From Bacteroidaceae bacterium (lineage in GTDB: Bacteria > Bacteroidota > Bacteroidia > Bacteroidales > Bacteroidaceae), in NCBI GenBank assembly GCA_017507105.1, contig JAFWBM010000027.1, forward strand, positions 186,001 through 250,000: a stretch of DNA of 64,000 nt, written 5' to 3'. Of this stretch, positions 1 to 8,460 are shown in pieces. The first letter of the stretch is position 1. Each line of letters opens with the position of its first letter. The notes under the pieces are model-generated. The model searched no databases. It worked only from the letters and a program-made list of their open reading frames with translations, and was not told the origin of the DNA. Made by a program: the position numbers and the translations under genes.

Positions 1-3000
1 GGAATAACAAGTGAGTAATTACCTGCTGTGGTAATCTCTTTATCAAGTGTTATTGTAAGCACTTTACCATCTGCAATACAATTTGTGGACGCAACAACTA
101 CACTCTCGGTATCTTTCAATTCGATAACGGCATCTGATTCAGCATTTAATTTAATATTGTCGCTGAATGTAAGTTTAATTTCACCAAGAGCCTCTACTTT
201 ACCAGCAGGAGACACCGTTATCACATTAAAAGGGATGGTAGAAGTATCAGCATTAGGGTCAACACCATCAAAAGCAAATACACTGCTTGACGGCAATGTT
301 ACTGTCAACTGTTTATCTATATCAATCTCTTCACCTTCAGTAAGACCACTGAGCGCATCCTGTACCTTGAATGATTTTGTAAGCACTATAGTTCCCTTTA
401 TGTTTGCAGGAATATTGAGCGCCTCACGCAAGGTAAATGTATATGTTTGCTGGGTATTTGCACCGTTACGCAAAGCCAATGTAGCTTTTACACCGTTCCA
501 TGCTGCCCAACCGTAAACTTCCTGCTTGCTACCAGTCCATGGGCTACCACCAACCCAATGGACATCTGCCAATACATCTGCATTCTTCTTCTGCCATGCT
601 ATACATTCTGCGATATCGGCCCATAGTTTACCATTATTAATACTATTCAGCAGAGAATAATCAGCGTAAAGCTCCACCATTCCTGAACCACAGACAAAAG
701 CACAACGCAACTCACGTAGCACAGCGTCGTATGTCATATTTTTAGAAACAGCACCGAACTTAGTAAGTATAAATCCATGAGTCATCAATGTATTGATAGG
801 ACATATTGGAGAATTGGTTACGTAGTTCTGATAAACAAGACGGTCACGATATGTAATCCACTTTTCACGATCAATAGAGTTATTACCTATCTCGCCATAA
901 TCGGCCTCTTGACGCCATGTAGCATCACTAATTTGATACCAGAACGGACTAGCCCATGTACCTACAGTGGTATTAAAGAAGATATCCTCGCGCAATTCTT
1001 CACGTACATAACGCTCGAGTCGTATTATACCCTCGGCATTCTCGTTTCCAATATCTCCGGCATCAGGACCTTTTGCCGAGAATTGGGCAGAAATACCATC
1101 AAATTTGAAGAATTTATAATCACCCTGGTTCTTTACAAGATTATAAGCTGCATCTTTAAATGCTTTGTAATATGCCGGATTAGACAACTGCATACCTCCC
1201 TTGTCGTTCCAGTATGCACGACGATAGTTACCACTCTGACCATATCCACCAACAGGACCTAACCAAGCACCTACACCGGCACCCATCTCGCTGGCCAAAG
1301 TAGCCATATCTCTCATTTCATTGGGGAATCCACTGTGGAAAGTCCAAGGACCATAATTATCCCAGCCGTCATCAATTATAAATGCCACCAGACCTTCGCC
1401 ATATTTGTCATAGAAATTTGTCTTCCAATTCTTAATGACATCGACAATATCATCAGATGTGAAATTTGTATGCTCACTACCCGGAGGCGCATTATTACGA
1501 TCTATATTAAGTTCATACCAACTGTTATAATGCGGGAACGCCCTCCAAGGCACTGCACGTTCACGCTCACTGTATGCAAGGAACGAGCGGCGTTTCTGTG
1601 TATCATGTATGTCACTTGCTGTTTCTGTTCCATCTTGTGCAACAAGACCAACAACAGCAGAAACTTTCCATGTCTCGCCGGCATCAAGAATTGTATTACG
1701 GCTCCAACGTCCCTGAATACCTACAATAGCCGAATTTATAACAGTTCCCTCCTTTGCCTCATATATATTTACACTCAATGTGCTGGATGCATTTATGCTT
1801 TCGCTCTTGCCCTCTACAAATACACGAATAGAGAATGTACCATCGTAAGGTGCTGAGAATGTGAATGTATTATTCTCGCTTTCTGTACCCGAAAAACCTC
1901 GGTGATAGTCTATTGCGGCAATATTACCTTCATTGTCGATTAGGTCGGCACCACCGAAGTTCAGACGATGACTACCCGCTGAATACTTCACTGTAATCTC
2001 AACCTTCTGATTTTTCTTGAGGGTTATATTGTTCTTTGTATATGCATATACATCGGGATAACTTGCACCTGTTGCCTCAGTTACACGGGCTGGTACCTGA
2101 TTGGCAGGAACAACCGTCCACGATGCAGCTGTGAGATTCTCGGGAGTCAATGACTCAACCAAATTCCAGGGGTCATCTTCACCGGTAGCTTCACCTACAG
2201 TGTTATATGCAGTAGGTGTTTCAAGACCTGCAAATATTTTATTACTCATGAGAACCGCACCGCGTGTATTACCGACAGTCTCGGGAGTAGAACCTGCTGC
2301 ACTTGTGTCAAGATTATAAATCATAGGAATGACATTGAACATATCTACATCAGTCACACCCTTCAACTCCATTTCAGTACGCAAATAATGACTGCCGTCA
2401 CGCAATACAGCACGCCATACAATTTCTATTTGTTGGTCATTGTAAGAATATGTATAATTTGCAACAATCTCCTTACCTGCATAATGTTCGGCACCACCGA
2501 CAGCATTACCTACGGCTGCTAGATCATTGGTTTTTATATCAACAAGTTTCATTGCAGATGCAGGAACATTATCTCCATCACCAAAGGCTACCGTAAAAGG
2601 TTCTGTACCTGCTAATAGGTCCATAGCATTTGAGCCTGCAAAATAGATAGCATTGCCAACTTTAATATAGCTTGCAGCAAGTACTTTGTTGCTCAATGTA
2701 TAGACATCGCCCTCTTGTGTCAACATAGCCTCCCCTACATTGGTCTGCTGACGAGGATATACCCATGCGTTAGTATAAGGTTCGCACTGTGGTTGAGTTG
2801 GTAATGTTGCAAAACTTACTGTAATTGTATTGTTTACGTCATCTATTGATATTACTACAAACTGACCCTCAGGAACCTTTACTGAGACATCACTCTTGTC
2901 GAGTGAGCCTTCTATTGTAATCTGGTCACCATTCTGATACTGAACATCGGCAATTGTAACTACACAACCCTCGGGAGCAACAATTGTATATGTACGTACC

Positions 3001-3530
3001 ACATATACCTCTTCCGTAAATGTGAAACGACTTCCGGCATCTGTAATACCATTCTGTTCCCACAAACCTATGGAAGTGCCAACATTAGCGCCTGCGCCTT
3101 CATACCAGTTAAGATACTTATTAGTACCTCCTGATGTTGTGTAGGGTTGAATCTCATAATCATTACCAGAGTAGTTATATACCTTGAAATAGGCACCTTC
3201 TGTTTTACTATCGGTAAGTTTTACAAAGCCTTTGCCATTAGAATAGCTGGTAGCTTTTTGGTAGCTCAACCATTTTTTAGCACTATGACTATAGATGTAT
3301 AATGCATCATTTACACCATCAACAGCATAAAAGGCGAAGAGTCCGGGATCTTCACCATCCTGCAAAGGTGCTGTCTGTGCATTTGCATACACACTATTGC
3401 CATTAATCATTGTGTAGACGTGCTCCGGCCTACCATCCTGCGGCATGGTTGTAGAGCTCGCGATCTTGTCGGCATGCACTTGTATTGTTACAAAAAGTGC
3501 CGCGACAAAAAGACTAAGAATCTTTTTCAT
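1..3530 (-). CDS. Large secreted glycoside hydrolase, clan GH-D-like (GH36-related), 3' end outside window
   Basis: The frame is open from an ATG at 3530 to the window edge, at least 1176 residues. Residues 1-20 are a signal peptide. About 25-170 look like a beta-trefoil/ricin-like module. About 490-600 form a beta-sandwich carbohydrate-binding-like module. The catalytic barrel spans about 670-980, with FIIDDGWDNYGPW near 715, FFKFDGI near 808 (Asp in the position of the GH27/36 nucleophile) and WRQEAD near 875 (possible acid/base). The visible end begins a bacterial Ig-like domain. The barrel motifs resemble clan GH-D alpha-galactosidase-type enzymes, so a secreted retaining exo-glycosidase is likely; the substrate cannot be read from the sequence. 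No SusC/SusD pair is visible, so it is not in a recognisable polysaccharide-utilisation locus here. Confidence 0.75.
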   Translation of the reverse strand, partial: MKKILSLFVAALFVTIQVHADKIASSTTMPQDGRPEHVYTMINGNSVYANAQTAPLQDGEDPGLFAFYAVDGVNDALYIYSHSAKKWLSYQKATSYSNGKGFVKLTDSKTEGAYFKVYNYSGNDYEIQPYTTSGGTNKYLNWYEGAGANVGTSIGLWEQNGITDAGSRFTFTEEVYVVRTYTIVAPEGCVVTIADVQYQNGDQITIEGSLDKSDVSVKVPEGQFVVISIDDVNNTITVSFATLPTQPQCEPYTNAWVYPRQQTNVGEAMLTQEGDVYTLSNKVLAASYIKVGNAIYFAGSNAMDLLAGTEPFTVAFGDGDNVPASAMKLVDIKTNDLAAVGNAVGGAEHYAGKEIVANYTYSYNDQQIEIVWRAVLRDGSHYLRTEMELKGVTDVDMFNVIPMIYNLDTSAAGSTPETVGNTRGAVLMSNKIFAGLETPTAYNTVGEATGEDDPWNLVESLTPENLTAASWTVVPANQVPARVTEATGASYPDVYAYTKNNITLKKNQKVEITVKYSAGSHRLNFGGADLIDNEGNIAAIDYHRGFSGTESENNTFTFSAPYDGTFSIRVFVEGKSESINASSTLSVNIYEAKEGTVINSAIVGIQGRWSRNTILDAGETWKVSAVVGLVAQDGTETASDIHDTQKRRSFLAYSERERAVPWRAFPHYNSWYELNIDRNNAPPGSEHTNFTSDDIVDVIKNWKTNFYDKYGEGLVAFIIDDGWDNYGPWTFHSGFPNEMRDMATLASEMGAGVGAWLGPVGGYGQSGNYRRAYWNDKGGMQLSNPAYYKAFKDAAYNLVKNQGDYKFFKFDGISAQFSAKGPDAGDIGNENAEGIIRLERYVREELREDIFFNTTVGTWASPFWYQISDATWRQEADYGEIGNNSIDREKWITYRDRLVYQNYVTNSPICPINTLMTHGFILTKFGAVSKNMTYDAVLRELRCAFVCGSGMVELYADYSLLNSINNGKLWADIAECIAWQKKNADVLADVHWVGGSPWTGSKQEVYGWAAWNGVKATLALRNGANTQQTYTFTLREALNIPANIKGTIVLTKSFKVQDALSGLTEGEEIDIDKQLTVTLPSSSVFAFDGVDPNADTSTIPFNVITVSPAGKVEALGEIKLTFSDNIKLNAESDAVIELKDTESVVVASTNCIADGKVLTITLDKEITTAGNYSLVI

Positions 3531-3994
3531 AAATAAGCAATTATGGTTAGTATTAAAATTAATGTTCGGTCAAATAGGATGAGGTAGATTTTCAAAAACC
3601 GCGCACTCCCCTATTATTTGCAAATATAATTGTTATTTATATAATAAATAAAAATAATCTAAAAAAAAGAACTCGTATAAAGAAAACCGGAACAATAAAA
3701 GTGACAAGAGAAAATACCAACTCAAAAAACCATAAGGTGTAATGCCGGAAGTCAATAGCAAGTTACTCCTCGCTAGAATTGAATCCTAGCCAACATCCTT
3801 ATTACATAGATAGCCTAAGATTATTAATGTAAAACATGAAATCCCTTAAAATTTGAGCAATATGATAGAGACCCCGTTTAACTTTATTTCAAGTTAAAAA
3901 GAGGACATAGATGCCTACAGCATTCACTGATAGTCCCGTAAGCAGATAAATTAGATGGTAATGCTAAAATCCAAACAGGCTCCGAATAGAGCTA
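3531..3994. other. AT-rich intergenic stretch without recognisable gene
   Basis: Apart from the promoter element near 3621 I find no open frame with family resemblance. A short hairpin (8-bp arms, 3877-3898) lies downstream of the efflux gene relic. A T-arm-like stretch near 3770-3795 is not part of a tRNA. The region may be decayed sequence linked to the adjacent relic. Confidence 0.4.
3621..3628 (-). promoter_or_regulatory. Bacteroidota -7 promoter element for the large glycoside hydrolase
   Basis: On the minus strand this reads TATATTTG, matching the TAnnTTTG consensus, about 90 bp upstream of the ATG. The -33 region is only T-rich with no clear TTTG. Confidence 0.45.
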
Positions 3995-4700
3995 CTATTG
4001 CCAACCTCCGCCGAGAGATTTATATAGTTGAACTATAGCGATATATTCATCCCTGACAGCGTTTGACAGACCTATCTGAGCATCAAAATAGCGCCGCTGA
4101 GCATCGAGAACTTCAATATATCGGGTGTCACCATACCTATATTGAAAGGTTGCAAGCTCGACATACTTCAATGCAGCTTCTCTTAGATTGTTTTTGAGTT
4201 CTGTAGCCTCGTGTGCATTACGATACTGCGCAATAGCATCATTAGCCTCCTTGAATGCCAACAGCACTCTCTTCTCATAGTTTAGACGAGCTACATCATA
4301 TGAATGAATTGCAGCCTTGTATTTGGCTTTTCTGCGACCAAACTCAAAGACAGGTGCTGTTATCTCACCTGAAAACAGACTGTAAGGTGCACTGAAGAAA
4401 CGGGCAAACTCACCATTTTCCCAACCTCCCGTTATACCTACCATAAATTTTGGGAAGCGGTCAGTATATGCCACTCCTACGGATGCTGCAGCAGCCTTAA
4501 GAGCCTGTTCAGATGCCCTGAGATCGGGACGTCGGGTAAGCAGGTCGGATGGTAGTCCGAAAGGCAGGATTGTGGGTATTTCCCTATTTAGAATCTTCAT
4601 CCTTTCATATTCCAATTCAAAATTGGGATACTCACCAATTAACACCTTTAGGCTGTTCTTGGTAACCTCTATCTTCGTCTTGAAATAGGTGACTTGACTG
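3995..4700 (-). pseudogene. C-terminal half of an RND-type outer-membrane efflux channel (NodT/TolC family), 5' end lost
   Basis: About 235 residues from roughly 4700 to the stop at 3995 match the second half of NodT-type outer membrane factors: RRPDLRASEQAL, alternating amphipathic helices, AQRRYFDAQ and the ending SLGGGW. Complete members are about 450-480 residues. Reading upstream in frame reaches a stop near 4738 with no ATG, signal peptide or lipobox; the nearest in-frame start is an internal GTG at 4645. The coding strand upstream switches to membrane-fusion-protein sequence in another frame. I infer a deletion remnant without function as a channel. Confidence 0.8.
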
Positions 4701-4818
4701 TTGTGTATTCTAAGGTCAATTGCGCTTGTACCATGTCAGCCTCACATACTGCAACATCGGCATTACCTCCCTCAAAGTTGGCTTCTGCATTATCGAGGTC
4801 AAGTTGGCTGGCGGCATT
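4681..4818 (-). pseudogene. Fragment of RND periplasmic adaptor (membrane fusion protein) fused out of frame to the channel relic
   Basis: Read on the minus strand from 4818, about 46 residues resemble the coiled-coil exit and barrel-entry segment of RND adaptors: AASQLDLDNAEANFEGG, then QAQLTLEYTTVKSPIS. The frame stops 4 codons after the SPIS motif, where similarity passes to the outer-membrane channel in the next frame. Upstream, a stop directly precedes the fragment. In intact operons adaptor, pump and channel follow in this order, as in the complete set at 40842-46294, so one deletion removing the pump explains the junction. Confidence 0.7.
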
Positions 4819-4892
4819 CAATTACCACAAGATAGAACCTTTTTCACAACAATTAACACAGCAAAGAAACTGCAGTAATAAATAAGGACAAC

Positions 4893-4937
4893 AAAAGCAT
4901 GAACGCGAACACCAATGGTGTTCGCGTTCATGCTTTT
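4893..4937 (-). terminator. Terminator of the thrS-infC-rpmI-rplT operon
   Basis: Two perfect 21-nt arms (4893-4913 and 4917-4937) are separated by three bases, 17 bp beyond the rplT stop. On the minus strand the stem ends in a T run. Confidence 0.85.
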
Positions 4938-4953
4938 GTACGAAGTATACAGA

Positions 4954-5301
4954 TTACTTCTTTACTTTATCCACAATAGCTTTGAAAGCTGCGGGATTGT
5001 TCATTGCGAGGTCTGCAAGAACCTTACGGTTAATCTCGATACCGGCTTTGTGAAGAGCACCCATCAACTGTGAGTATGACATACCCTCGAGACGAGCCGC
5101 TGCATTGATACGCTGAATCCACAATGCACGGAACTCGCGTTTCTTGTTACGACGGTCACGGAAAGCATATGTAAGACCCTTTTCCCAAGTATTCTTGGCT
5201 ACAGTCCAAACATTCTTTCTTGCACCAAAGTAACCTCTGGTAAGACCTAAAATTTTCTTTCTTCTTGCTCTTGAAGCAACGTGATTTACTGATCTTGGCA
5301 T
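4954..5301 (-). CDS. rplT: 50S ribosomal protein L20
   Basis: 115 residues, the full family length. The basic N-terminal extension ([18 protein letters not shown]) threads into 23S rRNA and the globular C-terminal part ends in a Lys-rich tail. L20 is an assembly protein of the large subunit. It is the last gene of thrS-infC-rpmI-rplT, 76 bp after rpmI and just before a strong hairpin terminator. In other bacteria L20 represses this operon by binding its mRNA; I see no obvious L20-binding leader here, so autoregulation is not shown. Confidence 0.98.
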   Translation of the reverse strand: MPRSVNHVASRARRKKILGLTRGYFGARKNVWTVAKNTWEKGLTYAFRDRRNKKREFRALWIQRINAAARLEGMSYSQLMGALHKAGIEINRKVLADLAMNNPAAFKAIVDKVKK

Positions 5302-5377
5302 AGTTTTAATTCTTTTGAATGATAGCGTCGCTATTTACGAACTTAAGGCTAATGCATTCGGTTAATAATTCTTTTAC

Positions 5378-5575
5378 TTAACGCAGTGACAACAATTCCT
5401 TAACACTCTTAACATTTGCAGAGTCGAGAGTTGTAAAGTGTACAAGGTTTCTCTTCTGCTTTTTTGTCTTCTTAGTCAGGATGTGACTGTGATAAGCATG
5501 CTTTCTCTTGATTTTACCCGTTCCGGTAAGAGCGAATCTTTTTTTAGCACCGGAGTTAGTCTTTACTTTTGGCAT
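5378..5575 (-). CDS. rpmI: 50S ribosomal protein L35
   Basis: 65 residues, typical length, starting [14 protein letters not shown] and very rich in Lys/Arg, as expected for L35, which is buried in 23S rRNA of the large subunit. It lies 49 bp downstream of infC and 76 bp upstream of rplT in the conserved order, so cotranscription is very likely. Confidence 0.97.
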   Translation of the reverse strand: MPKVKTNSGAKKRFALTGTGKIKRKHAYHSHILTKKTKKQKRNLVHFTTLDSANVKSVKELLSLR

Positions 5576-5624
5576 TTTATAAAAATTAATAGTTAATATT
5601 ATTACGGCAACGTACTATACAACG

Positions 5625-6221
5625 TTACTCGCTTTTCTCTTCTTTTGCTTTATTAGCCTCGGGCTTAGGTTGCGCAGGCTTCTCTTTCTTGGCAGGAGCA
5701 GCTTTCTTGGGTGAAACCATTATTGTCATTCTCTTACCCTCAAGTATTGGCATCATATCCAATTTTCCATAATCTTCGAGATCTTTTGCAAAACGTAACA
5801 ACAAAATCTCACCTTGCTCCTTAAAGAGTATTGAACGTCCCTTAAAGAATACATAAGCCTTAACCTTATCGCCATCCTGCAAGAAACTTATCGCATGTTT
5901 AAGCTTGAAGTTGTAATCGTGTTCATCGGTTTGCGGACCGAAACGTATCTCCTTAACATCGATCTTAACCTGTTTTGCTTTCTGTTCTTTCTGACGTTTC
6001 TTCTGCTGATACAGGAATTTTGAATACTCAATAAGACGGCATACCGGCGGCACAGCTGTAGGTGAAATTTCCACAAGATCAACCCCCATCTCCTCGGCCA
6101 TACGCAATGCTTTTGATGTAGGTACTACCATAGACTCTATTTCGTCACCTACTATACGCACTTCGTTTACACGAATCTGCTCGTTGACGCGGTACTGATT
6201 CTTCAGATTGTCGTTCTTCAT
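5625..6221 (-). CDS. infC: Translation initiation factor IF-3
   Basis: 198 residues. The N-terminal domain (about 8-80) contains [15 protein letters not shown] and the [16 protein letters not shown] signature; a basic linker leads to the C-terminal domain (about 85-170) with [17 protein letters not shown]. Residues about 170-198 are a Lys/Ala/Pro-rich extension common in Bacteroidota. IF-3 binds the 30S subunit and checks start-codon and initiator-tRNA pairing. The start is an ordinary ATG, not the rare AUU used for autoregulation in enterobacteria. A -7-like element lies upstream, so infC may also have its own promoter. Confidence 0.97.
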   Translation of the reverse strand: MKNDNLKNQYRVNEQIRVNEVRIVGDEIESMVVPTSKALRMAEEMGVDLVEISPTAVPPVCRLIEYSKFLYQQKKRQKEQKAKQVKIDVKEIRFGPQTDEHDYNFKLKHAISFLQDGDKVKAYVFFKGRSILFKEQGEILLLRFAKDLEDYGKLDMMPILEGKRMTIMVSPKKAAPAKKEKPAQPKPEANKAKEEKSE

Positions 6222-6275
6222 TCAAAAATAAAGTTATTCTAAATTTTGTTAAATAATCTCTTAAAAAACGCGGCG

Positions 6276-6283
6276 CAAATTTA
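6276..6283 (-). promoter_or_regulatory. Possible internal promoter (-7) between thrS and infC
   Basis: The minus strand reads TAAATTTG, a TAnnTTTG match, 55 bp before the infC start in the 131-bp thrS-infC gap. No -33 TTTG sits at the usual spacing. Confidence 0.35.
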
Positions 6284-6352
6284 GCATTTATTCTTCAAAT
6301 ATAGAAGAACTTTCACTCTTTTTTTTTGCCGCCACGCTCTTTTTTTTATCAT

Positions 6353-8320
6353 TTACTCTGTAACTTCTACTTTACGTATAGTTTTTGTACGAATCTCCTC
6401 GCAAATAGCCGATACAAACTCACTGATAGGCTTAACGCCCTCATCACCGGCAAAGCGGCTACGCACCGCAACTGTACGGTTCTCCTCCTCTTGCTGACCA
6501 AGTACCAACATATAAGGTACACGATTATTACGAGCCTCACGTATCTTATAACCAATTTTCTCGGAGCGATTATCTACATGAACAAGGACACCGTTGCGCT
6601 TTAGTTCTGCCGCAACCTCATTGGCATAATCGCCATATTTCTCTGATATAGGCAATATACGTACCTGCTCTGGAGCAAGCCATGTCGGGAATTTACCTTC
6701 ATATTTCTCTATAAGCCATGCGAGTGTACGCTCGTAACAGCCCATACTTGTACGGTGTATTATATAAGGTCGTACCTTCTCACCATTCTGGTCTATATAA
6801 TACATATCGAACTGTGCTGCAAGCAATGCATCCCATTGCACGGTTATCATTGTATCCTCTTTTCCGTAGACGTTCTTGGCATTGATATCGACTTTAGGAC
6901 CATAGAACGCTGCACCTCCGACCTCTTCAACGAAAGGAATCTCCAATTCTGTAAGCATCTGGCGTATATGCTGCTGTGTCTCTTCCCACACCTCTGCTTC
7001 ACCTATATACTTTGCGCGGTTTTCAGGGTCCCACTTGGCAAGTACATATGTCACATCATTCTGCAAGCCCAATGTCTCCATAACATGCTTTGCCAAGGCG
7101 AGACAGTTCTTAAACTCCTCAATCATCTGATCGGGGCGAACAATAAGGTGACCCTCACTAATGGTAAACTGACGTACACGTGTAAGTCCGTGCATCTCAC
7201 CAGAATCCTCGTTACGGAACAAGGTTGAAGTCTCGCTGTATCGCAACGGAAGGTCGCGATATGAGTGATGTGTTGACTTATACACATAATATTGGAACGG
7301 ACAGGTCATGGGACGAAGCGCAAAGACCTCTTTATCAGTCTCTTCATCACCCAAGACAAACATACCCTCCTTATAGTGATCCCAGTGGCCGGATATCTTA
7401 TATAGATCGCTCTTGGCCATCAAAGGAGTCTTTGTTCTTATATAACCCCATTCGTTATCTTCAAGGTCCTCAATCCATCTTTGCAGAGTCTGAACAATCT
7501 TTGCACCCTTAGGCATAAGCAAAGGCAATCCTTGTCCTATTACATCTACTGTGGTGAAAAGTTCCATCTCACGACCAATTTTATTGTGGTCGATATTCTT
7601 TATATGCTCAAGATGAGCAAGATATGCCTCGCAATCCTCTTTTGTAAAGAAGGCCGTTCCATAAATACGAGAGAGTGTCGGATTGTTCTTGTCTCCTCTC
7701 CAATATGTTGTTGATGACGAGAGCAATTTGAATCCTTTTATCAAACGGGTATTAAGCAAGTGCGGTCCCATACAGAGATCTACAAAATCATCCTGAGAGT
7801 ATATTGTTATTCTATCCTCATCGGGAATTGCATCGATAAGCTCAAGTTTATATGTCTCGCCTTTGGCCTTCATCATCTCTATAGCCTCTTCGCGCGACAC
7901 CACCTTACGCTCTATTCTGGGGTTAGACTTTATAATCTTTTTCATCTCCTTCTCAACGGCCTCGAGATTCTCTTTAGTAAAAGGAGCGCACTCGAAATCG
8001 TAGAAGAAACCAGTCTCTGTTGCAGGTCCTATTGTGAGCTTAGCCTCAGGGAAGAGATGCTTTACTGCCTCAGCCATGATATGTGTGGCAGTATGACGCA
8101 ACACATGCAATGCCTCTTTATCTTCTATTGAAACCAAAAGTGCCTCTGTATTGCAAGAGGGAACATCGCGCAAATCAACAACCACGTCGTTAACCTTGGC
8201 AGCAACCACACTATTCAGTATCTTAGGATCTACCGAAGAGAGCAACTCTATATACGACTTTCCATCATACTCGGCGCCAAATTCATGCACGGCGCTATCG
8301 GGAAATACAATTTTTATCAT
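6353..8320 (-). CDS. thrS: Threonyl-tRNA synthetase
   Basis: 655 residues, full length. Order: TGS domain (about 1-60), editing domain with HTATH (about 76-80) and the later DLCMGPHL motif, class II catalytic core with the zinc-ligand Cys in RPMTCPF near 340 and downstream His residues, and a C-terminal anticodon-binding domain starting near VRILPISEKYG. It charges tRNA-Thr and hydrolyses Ser-tRNA-Thr. First gene of the thrS-infC-rpmI-rplT operon. I see no T-box leader, as expected outside Firmicutes. Confidence 0.98.
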   Translation of the reverse strand: MIKIVFPDSAVHEFGAEYDGKSYIELLSSVDPKILNSVVAAKVNDVVVDLRDVPSCNTEALLVSIEDKEALHVLRHTATHIMAEAVKHLFPEAKLTIGPATETGFFYDFECAPFTKENLEAVEKEMKKIIKSNPRIERKVVSREEAIEMMKAKGETYKLELIDAIPDEDRITIYSQDDFVDLCMGPHLLNTRLIKGFKLLSSSTTYWRGDKNNPTLSRIYGTAFFTKEDCEAYLAHLEHIKNIDHNKIGREMELFTTVDVIGQGLPLLMPKGAKIVQTLQRWIEDLEDNEWGYIRTKTPLMAKSDLYKISGHWDHYKEGMFVLGDEETDKEVFALRPMTCPFQYYVYKSTHHSYRDLPLRYSETSTLFRNEDSGEMHGLTRVRQFTISEGHLIVRPDQMIEEFKNCLALAKHVMETLGLQNDVTYVLAKWDPENRAKYIGEAEVWEETQQHIRQMLTELEIPFVEEVGGAAFYGPKVDINAKNVYGKEDTMITVQWDALLAAQFDMYYIDQNGEKVRPYIIHRTSMGCYERTLAWLIEKYEGKFPTWLAPEQVRILPISEKYGDYANEVAAELKRNGVLVHVDNRSEKIGYKIREARNNRVPYMLVLGQQEEENRTVAVRSRFAGDEGVKPISEFVSAICEEIRTKTIRKVEVTE

Positions 8321-8460
8321 AATGAAAACATTTATTCTTTAATTAAACGGCGCTAAGATAATAAATAATTTGCGCATGGTTATGAAACTAATTCAATTTC
8401 TATCAAAAATTTTCTTATTAAGATTTATATTTTAAAAAAGCAAGCCCATGATATTCGATA

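Noticed and set aside
28-1856. Three plus-strand frames of 160-175 codons
   Set aside because: All are opposite the large glycoside hydrolase gene, whose frame is continuous and shows domain motifs.
3760-3800. T-arm-like sequence suggesting a tRNA
   Set aside because: A 5-bp stem closes a 9-nt loop instead of 7, and no acceptor, D or anticodon stems can be paired around it.
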